Positions 17,938-27,770 of a stretch of 64,000 nt of DNA are shown here, one piece after another. Positions within the stretch are counted from its first letter, which is position 1, and each line of letters starts with the position of its first letter. The DNA is taken from assembly GCA_963776205.1 (NCBI GenBank), contig CAVZLR010000001.1:496001-560000 (forward strand). The letters run 5' to 3'. The notes beneath the pieces are model-generated. The model was not told where the DNA came from. It searched no databases and worked only from the letters and a program-made list of their open reading frames with translations. The stretch is from UBA4459 sp963776205 (GTDB lineage Bacteria; Bacteroidota; Bacteroidia; Bacteroidales; F082). The position numbers were made by a program, and so were the translations under genes.

Positions 17938-19374
17938 ATGAAAAAGTTTTTGAAGTTTGTATTCATCAGTCTGGTAATCGGTTTGTTGTTTTCTTCTTGT
18001 GAACGCCAGCACCATAAAGCCAAATATGTATTTTATTTTATCGGTGATGGGATGGGACAGGTACAGATCAATGCCGCAGAGGCTTATTTGGCCGAAGTCA
18101 ACGGCAAAAAAGGATTTCAGCATTTTGCTTTTACCCAATTTCCGGCAGCCGGATACGTAAGCACCTTTGCCGACAACCGCTTTATAACCGGATCAGCGGC
18201 AGCAGGAACTGCATTGGCATGTGGTAAAAAAACGAACATCAACCGTATTTCAATGAATTCGGATGCTACCGAATCCTACAAAACTATAGCTGAAAAATGT
18301 AAAAACCTGGGGATGAAAGTAGGAATTCTATCAAGCGTTTCAATAGACCATGCCACCCCTGCTGTATTCTATGCCCACCAGCCATCACGCAACAATTATT
18401 TTGAAATCGGATTGGATTTGGCCAATTCTTCGTTCGACTTCTTCGGCGGTGGCGGTTTCAAATCTCCCGAAGGTGAAGTGGATGGTATATTTATCAATGC
18501 CATTGATGAAGCCAAAAAGAACGGCTTCAATTATGTGAATACAGTTGAAGAAATCCAGGCATTGAATAAAAATTCAGGACGTGTGATCGCTGTTTCTAAT
18601 TTATTGGAAGAAAGTGGTTCCATGCGATATGCCCTTGACCTGAATGAAACCAACCTGAAACTTAGTGACTTTACAACTAAAGCCATTGAATTGCTGGAAG
18701 GTGATGAAGGTTTTTTTATCATGGTTGAAGGCGGTAAAATCGACTGGGCCTGCCATGCCAATGATGCAGCATCAACCATCCACGAAACCATCGAATTCTC
18801 AAACGCCATTGATGTAGCCATTGAATTTTATAAAACACACCCCGAAGAAACGTTGATTGTTGTTACCGCTGATCATGAAACCGGCGGTATGGCACTTGGT
18901 AACGGATCCATGAAGTATGAAACAGATTTGGCCATACTAAAGCATCAGATAATTTCATCACAAGCTTTTGTGGAAGTCATCAGGGATTTCAGGGTAAACC
19001 TGACAGGAGATATGGAACTTGATTTTAAACATATGATGGAGATCATGGACTGGTATTTTGGATTGGGAAACCCGGATAAAATTCCTTTGACTGAAAAAGA
19101 AATCGCTACCATTAAAAAGTCTTTTTTAACGAGTTTATATACTTCGGAAGGTGCAGAACCCGACCATGCCTATCATGATGAGGAACCACTAGCAAACTTG
19201 TTGAATAAAATGATGAGTGACAAAGCGGGCATTGGATGGACTACCTTTTCGCATACAGGTGTCAATGTTCCAGTTTATGCCATTGGTGTTGGGGCTAAGT
19301 ACTTCTCAGCTTATATCGACAATACAGACATTCCAATATTTATGGAAGAGCTTATTACGCATGGAGCGCACTAG
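17938..19374 (+). CDS. Alkaline phosphatase lipoprotein
   Basis: This surface or periplasmic metal-dependent phosphomonoesterase carries a lipoprotein signal (GLLFSSCERQ). The alkaline phosphatase superfamily motifs follow in order: FIGDGMG (metal), ITGSAAAGTALACG (nucleophile Ser), EGGKIDWACHAND, VTADHETGG and, near the end, FSHTGVNVPVYAIG. The residue before the nucleophile serine is Gly, where the best-known enzymes have Asp. The full length is 478 residues. A Pho-box-type operator cannot be recognised. It is convergent with the outer membrane protein gene. Confidence 0.93.
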   Translation: MKKFLKFVFISLVIGLLFSSCERQHHKAKYVFYFIGDGMGQVQINAAEAYLAEVNGKKGFQHFAFTQFPAAGYVSTFADNRFITGSAAAGTALACGKKTNINRISMNSDATESYKTIAEKCKNLGMKVGILSSVSIDHATPAVFYAHQPSRNNYFEIGLDLANSSFDFFGGGGFKSPEGEVDGIFINAIDEAKKNGFNYVNTVEEIQALNKNSGRVIAVSNLLEESGSMRYALDLNETNLKLSDFTTKAIELLEGDEGFFIMVEGGKIDWACHANDAASTIHETIEFSNAIDVAIEFYKTHPEETLIVVTADHETGGMALGNGSMKYETDLAILKHQIISSQAFVEVIRDFRVNLTGDMELDFKHMMEIMDWYFGLGNPDKIPLTEKEIATIKKSFLTSLYTSEGAEPDHAYHDEEPLANLLNKMMSDKAGIGWTTFSHTGVNVPVYAIGVGAKYFSAYIDNTDIPIFMEELITHGAH

Positions 19375-19378
19375 TTCT

Positions 19379-20093
19379 TTAGAAGTGTATATTAAAGGAT
19401 AGGAATCCGAGTGGACCAAACTGGGTTCTGAACCCACTGGATTTATTTTCATTTTGTTCCTGTCCATTATATTCATTAGTCGTTTTACTTGAAAATCCTT
19501 CCATTATAAATTTCATTTCAGTACCGATCGACAGGTTAGGTGTAATAAAGAAGTTAACCCCAACCAGAGGGCTCACTCCATAGGATATCTCACCTGATTT
19601 TGTTATATGCTCTTCGTTACTATTGATTGTGTTTATATATTTATAATTGGCATGCGCAGCTGACATGTCAAAGCCGTAATAAATAGTTCACACGGTTAAA
19701 AGTTGAATGCCATTCATAGCCTGCATTCATTCCGGCTTCCAATATCTTATAACTGGAAGTATTAGCACTATTACCGTTGTCATATTTTCCGCCATTATAA
19801 CCAAATTCGAAAGCCAATCGAACAGCACCTTTTGGATTATGAAATTTTAGGCCAGCAATCAATTTGGTTTTTGGCTGACTATAATCATAATAAAAATAAT
19901 AGGGAAGTACCATCGTTCCATCATACATATAATAAGGGTAAAAATCATTTTTAGCAAAAACGTTGGCAATGGCAATATTAATCTCCGTTTTTTTGGTATT
20001 GAATGCTGCTTTTTCTGTTTCCTGGCTATGCACTAAAGAGGTGAATCCCATTGAAAAAATAACAATAAGGAGCATTGAAAGGGTCTTTTTCAT
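19379..20093 (-). CDS. Outer membrane beta-barrel protein, one frameshift
   Basis: A signal peptide (MKKTLSMLLIVIFSMGFTSLVHSQ) leads into alternating beta-strands typical of small OmpX/porin-like barrels, ending in the terminal strand FLSFNIHF with aromatic Phe at the end. The frame from 20093 stops at 19668, but FNRVNY continues in the next frame as YYGFDMSAAHANYKY through to 19379. One extra T in a TTT run near 19680 explains it. The total is about 238 residues. The function is unknown. Confidence 0.78.
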
Positions 20094-20161
20094 AAGAATC
20101 CGTTTTTGATTTTATTCTTTAACGAAATGCACCTACGAAAAAGTATCTGAATTCTTTACAA

Positions 20162-21917
20162 TTATTTTTTCGAATCAAGCTTCAACCCCAGCTCATCCAA
20201 CTGCTCCTTTGCAATAACAGATGGCGAATCGATCATTACATCGCGCCCGGCATTATTTTTTGGGAAGGCGATGAAATCGCGGATGGAGTCCTGGCCGGCA
20301 AATAAAGCCACCAGCCTGTCGAAACCCAATGCAATACCACCATGTGGTGGTGCACCAAATTCAAAGGCATTCATCAAAAATCCAAATTGCGCCTGTGCAT
20401 CTTCATCTGTAAATCCAAGTACCTGGAACATTTTCTTTTGCAATTCACGATTATGAATCCTGATGGAACCTCCACCAATCTCAACCCCATTGATCACCAG
20501 ATCGTAAGCATTGGCATTTACTTTTCCCGGATCGGTTGCCAGCATGGCTTCATGTTCCGGCTTAGGTGATGTAAACGGGTGGTGCATGGCATGAAAGCGT
20601 TTGGATTCTTCATCCCATTCCAATAGCGGAAAATCTACTACCCATAGCGGTTTGAAAACCTTTGGATCACGTAAATTCAACTGGTTGCCCATTTCCAGTC
20701 GCAATTCATTGAGTTGCTTACGAGCTTTTTCTGCTTCTCCTGACAGCACCAATAACAAGTCGCCGGGTTGGGCATTGAATTTCTCTGCCCATGCTTTCAA
20801 ATCATCTTCTGTATAGAATTTATCAACCGATGATTTGAAAGTACCATCAGCATTGTATTTGACATATACAAGTCCTTTGGCTCCAATTTGTGGTTTTTTT
20901 ACAAAATCTGTTAGCTTATCCAGCTGTTTTCTGGAATATTCGGCACAGCCTGCAGCATTGATACCCACCACCAATTTCGGCTTCGTCAAAAACATTGAAT
21001 CCTTTTCCCTGGGCCACATCGTTCAATTCAACAAATTCCATCCCAAACCGCAGGTCAGGTTTGTCGCTGCCATATTTCCTCATAGCTTCTGCATAGGTCA
21101 TATGGGGCAGTTTTTTAATATCAACGTCTTTAACTTCTCTGAAAAGATACCTGACCAGCCCTTCAAATGTATCCAACACATCCTGCTGCTCTACGAATGC
21201 CATTTCACAGTCAATTTGTGTGAATTCCGGCTGGCGATCTGCTCTTAAGTCCTCATCGCGGAAACATTTTACCAATTGGAAATAACGATCGTAACCAGCC
21301 ACCATCAATAATTGTTTGAATGTCTGAGGCGATTGAGGAAGGGCGTAAAACTGACCTTCATTCATACGAGAAGGTACAACAAAGTCGCGTGCTCCTTCCG
21401 GAGTTGATTTAATCAGAAAAGGTGTTTCAATATCGATAAATCCCTGGCTGTCGAGGTATTTCCTGGTTTCCAATGACAATCGGTGGCGCAGTGAGATATT
21501 TTCTCTTAACGGATTTCTTCTCAAATCAAGATAGCGGTATTTCATCCTGAGTTCATCGCCACCGTCAGTTTCATCTTCAATAGTAAATGGAGGCGTTTTT
21601 GAAGCATTCAGCACTTTCAAAGCGGTCAGATCAATTTCTATTTCACCTGTGGACATCTTAGGGTTTTTCGATTCTCTTTCAATCACATTTCCAGTAGCCT
21701 GGATCACAAATTCGCGTCCTAATTTCCTTGCTGTGTCCACAACTTGTTGCGCTGACCTGCCTTCTTCCATCAATAGCTGGGTTATTCCATAGCGATCCCT
21801 GAGATCGATCCAAATGAGCCCGCCTTTATCACGAATTCGTTGTACCCATCCGCTCAATTTTACCTCTTTATTAACATCTTCAATTCGAAGTTCTCCACAA
21901 GTATGCGTGCGCAACAT
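20162..21917 (-). CDS. aspS: Aspartate--tRNA ligase, one frameshift
   Basis: This class IIb synthetase charges tRNA-Asp. The N-terminal OB-fold reads VKLSGWVQRIRDKGGLIWID. Class II motif 2 is CFRDEDLRADRQPEFTQID. The GAD insertion domain is about 290-420. Motif 3 is GGIALGFDRLVALFAG near the end. The reading frame breaks once, near 20985: FNVFDEAE continues as LVVGINAAGCAEYS. The total of about 585 codons is normal. An indispensable gene with a single clean slip must be intact in the organism, so this is an assembly error. Confidence 0.95.
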
Positions 21918-22004
21918 AATGATCTTATTTTATGAATAATTGGCTGCGAAAATACGAAAAAGGAAAGGATGATTTGAGTCGGAAAAACTAAAAGTGTAAG
22001 AATT

Positions 22005-23174
22005 CTAATCGATCCAATAATCAGGTTTTGTGATGGTACCTCCTTTGAGACGACAATCTACACATTCTTGTGATGGCACTGCTCTTCTTCCGCCTGGTGT
22101 CTCAATCGCGTAAATCGGATAAAAAACGGGGTCCGCCATAGACAATTGTCCATACGAGTGAAAATCACCATTATCCAACTCGCAAACAGAATAACGGAAC
22201 GGGACTGTGATTGGTGGACGTTCTACAAAAATTCGCTTTTCAGAAATGCCCGCCACCATAAAATATCCCAACACAGGCTCTGTATCATCATTCATATTTT
22301 TCACATTGCCACTTATTTGATAGGGTTGTGAAGCATACAAAGTTTCCTGTTCTGAGTTTTGCTCTGCCAGACCATCCCAAAAGGAATACGCTTCTTCGCT
22401 TATGGTAAATTGCCTTACTAACAAACTATATTTAACTGAAAGTTGCCGTGTTTCCGTATTCACATAATGTAATGCATATTTATCAATTTTAGGTACATTC
22501 AGCGGCAGTGTGCTACCTGTAAATATTCGGGCAACCTGGTAACTCTTCCAACAATTGTAAAGCGAGTCAGGCCCGTGAAACCAATTTAAGGTCCCGTCAT
22601 AATACCAGCGTATCGTAAAATCAGATTGGTAATGATATGTAGCATCAGCGCGCCATAAAAAGAAATTTGTATCCTGTTCAGCCAATTTGGTATCTAAATA
22701 AAACTGATATCCTGCCAGATCGTAAGTGAAATCTTCATCCTGGTGGTATTCAATCTCTGCATACACCGAATCAAGACCAACCGGAGCTTTTAATTCTTCG
22801 AATGAGGATGCGTAATTTTTACCTTCAGGAGATAGAATTTGCAATTGGTACTTTCGTCCAATAGTTCCCTGAAGTCCTTCTCGTGATGTCATATAAACAC
22901 CTGGTTCGGTTTCTATTAAATTTTCACTATTTCCGATATCATCAGCTAGAATGAGTTGGCAATTCGTAAATGGAATCAATTCAGCGCTATCAATGGGTGC
23001 CGAAACAGATAACCGAACGGCATAAGGGCCCGGTTCATTTGTTATCATTCCATCAACAACTAGTAAGTCTTCGTATTTATCTAATTCGGGCCAGTATTTT
23101 TCTTTACATGAATTTAAATGTAAAAAAGCAAGGCATATTAGTACTGCAAAAATGTATGTCTCAGGGTTGCGCAT
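22005..23174 (-). CDS. DUF4249 domain lipoprotein
   Basis: The 389-residue protein has a lipoprotein signal (LHLNSCKEKYW) and the DUF4249 beginning LVVDGMITNEPGPYAVRLS. The C-terminus holds several cysteines (SQECVDCRLKGG). DUF4249 genes usually follow a TonB-dependent receptor and are thought to work with it at the surface. Here no receptor is adjacent; the neighbours are aspS and an oxidoreductase. The start follows a near-consensus -7 box (TATCTTTA, 23185-23192). Confidence 0.85.
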   Translation of the reverse strand: MRNPETYIFAVLICLAFLHLNSCKEKYWPELDKYEDLLVVDGMITNEPGPYAVRLSVSAPIDSAELIPFTNCQLILADDIGNSENLIETEPGVYMTSREGLQGTIGRKYQLQILSPEGKNYASSFEELKAPVGLDSVYAEIEYHQDEDFTYDLAGYQFYLDTKLAEQDTNFFLWRADATYHYQSDFTIRWYYDGTLNWFHGPDSLYNCWKSYQVARIFTGSTLPLNVPKIDKYALHYVNTETRQLSVKYSLLVRQFTISEEAYSFWDGLAEQNSEQETLYASQPYQISGNVKNMNDDTEPVLGYFMVAGISEKRIFVERPPITVPFRYSVCELDNGDFHSYGQLSMADPVFYPIYAIETPGGRRAVPSQECVDCRLKGGTITKPDYWID

Positions 23175-23226
23175 AAGTCAAGGTCTAAAGATACTTGAAT
23201 TCTCATATTTATAATTCAGATTCCCC

Positions 23227-23234
23227 TATTTTTG
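23227..23234 (+). promoter_or_regulatory. -7 promoter box of the OYE-family gene
   Basis: TATTTTTG matches the consensus exactly, 27 bases before ATG 23261. Confidence 0.55.
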
Positions 23235-23260
23235 TTGATGATCTTACTCAATAAAACCCT

Positions 23261-24433
23261 ATGAACTTTTTATCCGGCAAATCTATCAACGGTTTAAATC
23301 TTAAAAACAGGATCATAAGGGCTGGATGCTTCGAAGGCATGTGCCAGAATGGACAGGTTACAGATCAGCTGATTGAGCATCACCGAAGGCTTGCAGAAGG
23401 AGGTGTTGCCATGACAACCGTAGCTTATTGCTCTGTCAGCCATGACGGTCTGACGTTTGAACATGAAATGTGGATGCGGGAAGAAATTATGCCGGATTTA
23501 AAAAGATTAACAGATGCCGTTCATAAGGAAGGTGCAGCAGCCTCCATTCAATTGGGTCATAGTGGTTTTTTCACAAGTAAAAATGTCATCGGTAAAAGGC
23601 CATTGGGAGCCTCTCAGAAGTTGTGTGTATTTACAATGTCCTATTGCCGCGAAATGACAGAAGCTGATATTTCAGAAAAGATAAAGTCTTTTGCAAGTGC
23701 GGCCTTGATGGCAAAAGAATCAGGATTTGATGCTATTGAAATACATGCCGGGCATGGATATTTGCTCAGCCAGTTTCTTTCTCCCTGGACCAACAAACGA
23801 AAGGACCAGTATGGTGGGAGCCTGGAAAACCGTTTGCGGTTTCCGGCTGAAGTGATCAAACAGGTACGAAATGCGGTAGGAAAGGATTTTCCGATTTTGG
23901 TAAAAATGAACCAGCGTGATGGGATGCGCGCGGGTATTGAAATTGAAGATGCGATACAGATAGCCAGGGCATTTGAACAGGCAGGGGCCAGTGCTTTGAT
24001 AGCGAGCGCAGGGTTTACATCAAAGGTTCCATTTTTAATGCTTCGAGGAAACCTCCCCATAAAGGAAATGAGTAACAACCAACAGGATTTTCTGAAGCGC
24101 ATAGGGCTGAAATTCTTTGGCAGGTTTATGGTTCCCAAGCACCCATACGAACCGTTATTTTTATTTGAGGGTGCCAAAAAAATTAAAGCAGCAGTTGACA
24201 TTCCTTTGATTTATATTGGCGGTGCTGATTCTCTTGATGGTATTCAGAAAATACTGGAGGCAGGATTTGATTTTATTCAAATTGGCAGGGCTACGATACA
24301 GGAACCTGATTTTGTCAAAAAAATATCATCGGGAGAAATTAAAAAATCAGATTGCGATCATTGCAACCGTTGCGTAGCAGCCATGGATGCAGGTGGGGTG
24401 TATTGTGTATCTAATGAGATTGGATTTATATAA
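23261..24433 (+). CDS. NADH:flavin oxidoreductase, old yellow enzyme family
   Basis: This is an FMN-binding TIM-barrel enzyme of 390 residues, likely reducing activated carbon-carbon double bonds. The barrel motifs are LKNRIIRAGCFEGM, IQLGHSGF, IEIHAGHGYLLSQFLSP (substrate-binding histidines), NKRKDQYGGSLENR and, for phosphate binding, YIGGADS and IQIGRA. The C-terminus has a cysteine cluster, CDHCNRC plus one more Cys eleven residues later. It resembles the 4Fe-4S site of 2,4-dienoyl-CoA reductase-type members, but the NAD(P)H-binding second half of those enzymes is missing. Its stop codon touches a repeat element. Confidence 0.9.
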   Translation: MNFLSGKSINGLNLKNRIIRAGCFEGMCQNGQVTDQLIEHHRRLAEGGVAMTTVAYCSVSHDGLTFEHEMWMREEIMPDLKRLTDAVHKEGAAASIQLGHSGFFTSKNVIGKRPLGASQKLCVFTMSYCREMTEADISEKIKSFASAALMAKESGFDAIEIHAGHGYLLSQFLSPWTNKRKDQYGGSLENRLRFPAEVIKQVRNAVGKDFPILVKMNQRDGMRAGIEIEDAIQIARAFEQAGASALIASAGFTSKVPFLMLRGNLPIKEMSNNQQDFLKRIGLKFFGRFMVPKHPYEPLFLFEGAKKIKAAVDIPLIYIGGADSLDGIQKILEAGFDFIQIGRATIQEPDFVKKISSGEIKKSDCDHCNRCVAAMDAGGVYCVSNEIGFI

Positions 24434-24509
24434 ACCACCCCGTCCTACGGACACACCCCCTGTTGTAAGGAGGGGTATGATTTGAGCTCAGCGAAAATCA
24501 GGGTTAGTC
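24433..24509 (+). repeat. Structured repeat, left copy (degenerate)
   Basis: It begins AACCACCCCG at the stop codon of the preceding gene. Then come a small palindrome GTCC-tac-GGAC and a second stem CCCCT/AAGGAGGGG. The conserved stretch GATTTGAGC and AGCGAAAATCAGGG follow, ending in a degraded GGGTTAGT. It is a direct repeat of 24929-25019. Confidence 0.75.
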
Positions 24510-24569
24510 CAAAGTCATAAGTCGATAACGAGAATCCGAAGGCAGTTGAAATATTTGTAAATTTGATTC

Positions 24570-24930
24570 ATGTCCGAAAAGATATTTAACCGTAAATCAT
24601 TAAAACATTTCAGAAAAGATTTAAGAAATAACTTAACGCCAGCTGAAGCTGTTTTATGGACATATTTACAGAAAAAGCAACGAAGGCAGAAAATTCAGAA
24701 GACAACATAGTATTGGAAATTACATTGTTGATTTTTACTGTCCGTCTGAAAAGCTGGCTGTTGAACTGGATGGTAGCGGGCATTTTACACCTGAAGGCAG
24801 TGATTATGATAATGAGCGGGATACTTTTTTAAATAACCTTGGGATTATAGTTTTAAGATATGAAAACAGAGATGTTTTTAATAATATTGATGCTGTGTTG
24901 GAGGATATAAAAAATACTTTTACTTTATAA
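24570..24930 (+). CDS. DUF559 domain (Vsr-like endonuclease fold) protein, one frameshift
   Basis: The reading MSEKIFNRKSLKHFRKDL, LTPAEAVLWTYLQKKQ slips by one base near 24685 and continues as GRKFRRQHSIGNYIVDFYCP, LAVELDGSGHF and NNLGIIVLRYENRDVF to TAA 24930. It is about 120 residues, normal for DUF559. The family has the restriction-endonuclease-like fold of Vsr; here the likely catalytic acids are Asp in VDFYC and Glu-x-Asp in VELDG. The substrate is unknown. The gene is bracketed by two copies of a structured repeat, and its stop codon merges with the right copy. Confidence 0.85.
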
Positions 24931-25019
24931 CCACCCCGATCATGCGCAGCATGATCCTCCCCTCCTTTTGTTTGTAAAGGAGGGGAAAGATTTGAGCGAA
25001 GCGAAAATCAGGGGTGGTT
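24929..25019 (+). repeat. Structured repeat, right copy
   Basis: This is a 91-base element with inverted ends AACCACCCC and GGGGTGGTT. Inside are two perfect hairpins: GATCATGC-gca-GCATGATC (24938-24956) and CCCCTCCTTT-7 nt-AAAGGAGGGG (24959-24985). The conserved GATTTGAGC and AGCGAAAATCAGGG follow. A further partial copy of the 3' end (AAAATCAGGGGTAGTC) follows at 25022-25037. Confidence 0.82.
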
Positions 25020-25035
25020 CCAAAATCAGGGGTAG

Positions 25036-25719
25036 TCATGAAATAAAAAACAAGCCACCCCCATCAAACAAGGGGCCATCATATAGTTCAACTATTTCAT
25101 ATTCTGTTAAAAAACACCTCAGCCTTTCGCTTTCTGAGTAATGATCCAGATTTCCCAACAAGTACATCTGATTTTCAAATATCCCAGCTGTACCACCAAT
25201 AAATCCATGATCAAAACCCGGTAATTGAATATCTTTCGGATTCACATACAATGATTCCAAACTTTTCTCCTTCAGTGTTTTTTCAATTCCTTTATCAGAA
25301 GTTATAAACCTGTTATGAGAAAGCGCCAGTAAATTACACCTCGTATATCCCTGCTGTACATGAATAACTTCCTTTCCGGAAATTAATTCAAATATTTTTT
25401 TATCTATAAAATTTGTATTACCGATCAGGAAATCATGGGTAACAACACAATTATATTTAGCTGTTTCAGGATATTTTACGCCTACAGGTTCATAACCTTC
25501 AGTAAATTCCAATTTTAAAGTTGTAAGCTCGTTTTTAATTGTTTCCGGCAGGTTGGGAGCTATCACTAATTGCTCATCAATGGGGCAAATAAAAATATCC
25601 GGATGCCCTGAAATGGTGGGGTATGTTATCTTTTTCGTCTGCAATAATATCAACTCTCCGCATGCGGATAATCTCCTCATTGCTCCCTCAGGTATATTTT
25701 TATTCACCAGAATAACCAT
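25036..25719 (-). CDS. DUF6873-like GME (pentein) fold protein
   Basis: The 227-residue protein resembles the DUF6873 family, described as having the guanidino-group-modifying enzyme fold. Characteristic pieces are YNCVVTHDFLIGN, VQQGYTRCNLLALSHN, FITSDKGIEKTL, LPGFDHGFIGGTAG and the end YDGPLFDGGGLFFIS. Asp, His and Cys residues are present in these motifs, but which are catalytic cannot be said. The start is at ATG 25719, because the longer frame runs across the promoter of the divergent gene. No ribosome binding site is visible. The physiological role is unknown. Confidence 0.72.
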   Translation of the reverse strand: MVILVNKNIPEGAMRRLSACGELILLQTKKITYPTISGHPDIFICPIDEQLVIAPNLPETIKNELTTLKLEFTEGYEPVGVKYPETAKYNCVVTHDFLIGNTNFIDKKIFELISGKEVIHVQQGYTRCNLLALSHNRFITSDKGIEKTLKEKSLESLYVNPKDIQLPGFDHGFIGGTAGIFENQMYLLGNLDHYSESERLRCFLTEYEIVELYDGPLFDGGGLFFIS

Positions 25720-25725
25720 AAATCG

Positions 25726-25733
25726 TATTTTTG
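25726..25733 (+). promoter_or_regulatory. -7 promoter box of the DUF1295 gene
   Basis: TATTTTTG matches the consensus exactly, 28 bases before ATG 25762. It lies between two divergent genes. Confidence 0.6.
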
Positions 25734-25761
25734 CGACTCCATAAAAATACATAAACAACTT

Positions 25762-26595
25762 ATGAATAAAACTGAAAAAATAAAAGCGCTGATCATTGTG
25801 GCCTTGGTTTATATTATTGCCGGACTGGCAGCAATAGTGACGTTGGAATATATACCCATAGATATCATTCTTAGAAAAACACTGGTAGCGGATATTGTGG
25901 CTACTCTGGTTGTTTTTATTTTCAGTATGATGTACAGAAACTCAAGTATGTATGATCCTTTCTGGAGCGTTGCGCCAATTTTTATTGCCTTTTACTGGTT
26001 ATATAAAGCATATGGATTTCCTTTTACAGAAACTGATTTCACCGTTTGGATCATGATTTTACTGCTTATTATATGGGGGGTAAGACTTACATGGAATTGG
26101 ATGCTCAGGTGGGAAGGATTTAATGATGAAGACTGGCGTTATGTGAAAATAAAGAAGAGAACAGGCGTATTCTACTGGCCTTCAAGTTTCATCAGTATTC
26201 ATTTAATGCCGACTTTATGGGTATTTGCAGGGATGGTGCCGGTATATTATGCGATCAATGCCAATACGACTCCGGTTTCTATGTTGTTTTCGCTGGCAAC
26301 TCTGGTGACCATAATTGCCATTTCACTTGAAACCATTGCTGATAACCAGCTCAGGAAGCATCTTCGTACCCGGAAAAGCAAAAATGAATTGCTGAAAACA
26401 GGTTTGTGGGGTATCATGAGCTTTCCGAACTATATGGGTGAAATGCTATTTTGGTGGGGAATGTATTTGTTTGCCCTGGCATACAATATTGATTTATGGT
26501 GGACTATCTTTGGGCCGCTTTCCATCACCTTGCTTTTTGTTTTTATCAGCATCCCAATGATGAAAAAACGCAGGGAAAACAAAGTTGCTGTGTAA
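25762..26595 (+). CDS. DUF1295/steroid 5-alpha-reductase-like integral membrane protein
   Basis: The product has 277 residues with about seven hydrophobic segments. The C-terminal core contains LLKTGLWGIMSFPNYMGEML, corresponding to the GLWxxxRHPNYxGE motif of the NAD(P)H-binding steroid reductase/ICMT-like superfamily, but with Ser-Phe in place of Arg-His. WEGFNDEDWRY and WPSSFISIHLMP are also typical of DUF1295. The likely role is reduction of an unsaturated lipid or isoprenoid; no substrate can be assigned. The next gene follows after 13 bases. Confidence 0.85.
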   Translation: MNKTEKIKALIIVALVYIIAGLAAIVTLEYIPIDIILRKTLVADIVATLVVFIFSMMYRNSSMYDPFWSVAPIFIAFYWLYKAYGFPFTETDFTVWIMILLLIIWGVRLTWNWMLRWEGFNDEDWRYVKIKKRTGVFYWPSSFISIHLMPTLWVFAGMVPVYYAINANTTPVSMLFSLATLVTIIAISLETIADNQLRKHLRTRKSKNELLKTGLWGIMSFPNYMGEMLFWWGMYLFALAYNIDLWWTIFGPLSITLLFVFISIPMMKKRRENKVAV

Positions 26596-26608
26596 TTGTT
26601 ATGCAGGT

Positions 26609-27763
26609 ATGAAAAATTTCGGATTTATTATTTTCTTCTCGGTCGTATTGTTGCTATACGCGTTGATCAATTATTATATCATCAGGCGTGGGTTATCAGT
26701 GATACCACAAGGTTCATCCTTAAAAATGTGGCTGATTTTAGGTGTTTCTTTCATGGCTGTGGCATTCCTCGCAGGGCGATTTCTTGAAAGAGTTTCTGTT
26801 AATTGGTTTACGGCCACATTGATTTGGGTAGGATCATTTTGGCTGGGGATAATGGTCTATTTGTTAATGCAACTTGTTCTTATCGACCTGGTTAGGATGC
26901 TGAATACAATCTTTGGCTTTCTGCCTGCACTTTCTGATCCTGAAAAAGTAAGAAAAATTATAGGGATTACAGTTATTTCCATTACCGGGTTCATTGTGTT
27001 GGCTGGTCATATAAACACCTGGTTTCCAGCTGTTCGTAATATTGAATTAGAAGTTGATAAGAATGGAGGAAAGATGAAGGAATTGCATATTGTAACATTT
27101 TCTGATGTTCATCTTGGAACTACCATTGAAAAACGACATTTATCCATTATTGTTAATAAAGTAAATGCGCTGAAGCCTGATGTGATCTTGATTCCGGGAG
27201 ATATCATTGATGAAGACATCGCCCCGGTTATTCACAATAATGTTGGGGAGGTCCTCAAAAAGCTTCAAGCCAGGTATGGAGTTTATGCCGTAACAGGTAA
27301 CCATGAATATATTGGAGGAGTTTTGGCTTCAAAAAAATATCTCGCCGGGCATGGTGTTGAATTATTAAATGATACTGCTTTACTTGTTGATAATTCATTT
27401 TACATTGTTGGCAGAGAGGACCTGACCATCAAACAATTCACCAATGGCAAACGAAAAGAGCTAAGTGAAATTATGAAGGATATAGATCATTCTATGCCTA
27501 TTATCTTAATGGATCACCAGCCATTTAAACTGGAGGTTGCTGAAGAAAACGGAGTGGATTTACAATTATCAGGACATACGCATCACGGGCAGTTGTGGCC
27601 TTTTAACTATATTACCAATATGGTGTACGAATTAAGTTGGGGTTATAAAAAGAAAGGCAATACGCATTTTTATGTTTCAAGCGGTGTTGGTGGTTGGGGA
27701 CCTCCGATCAGAACTGTGAACCGACCCGAGATCATATCCTTCAGATTAAAATTTATCAAATAA
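26609..27763 (+). CDS. Membrane-anchored metallophosphoesterase (YkuE/YaeI-like)
   Basis: The start at ATG 26609 (MKNFGFIIFF) leaves four to five transmembrane segments in residues 1-145. A calcineurin-like phosphoesterase domain follows with all metal motifs: FSDVHLG, PGDIID, GNHEY and SGHTHHGQ. Homologues act on lipid phosphates such as UDP-diacylglucosamine or on phosphodiesters at the membrane; the exact substrate is open. It belongs to a run of five close + strand genes (25762-29441). Confidence 0.9.
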   Translation: MKNFGFIIFFSVVLLLYALINYYIIRRGLSVIPQGSSLKMWLILGVSFMAVAFLAGRFLERVSVNWFTATLIWVGSFWLGIMVYLLMQLVLIDLVRMLNTIFGFLPALSDPEKVRKIIGITVISITGFIVLAGHINTWFPAVRNIELEVDKNGGKMKELHIVTFSDVHLGTTIEKRHLSIIVNKVNALKPDVILIPGDIIDEDIAPVIHNNVGEVLKKLQARYGVYAVTGNHEYIGGVLASKKYLAGHGVELLNDTALLVDNSFYIVGREDLTIKQFTNGKRKELSEIMKDIDHSMPIILMDHQPFKLEVAEENGVDLQLSGHTHHGQLWPFNYITNMVYELSWGYKKKGNTHFYVSSGVGGWGPPIRTVNRPEIISFRLKFIK

Positions 27764-27770
27764 TACGCCC

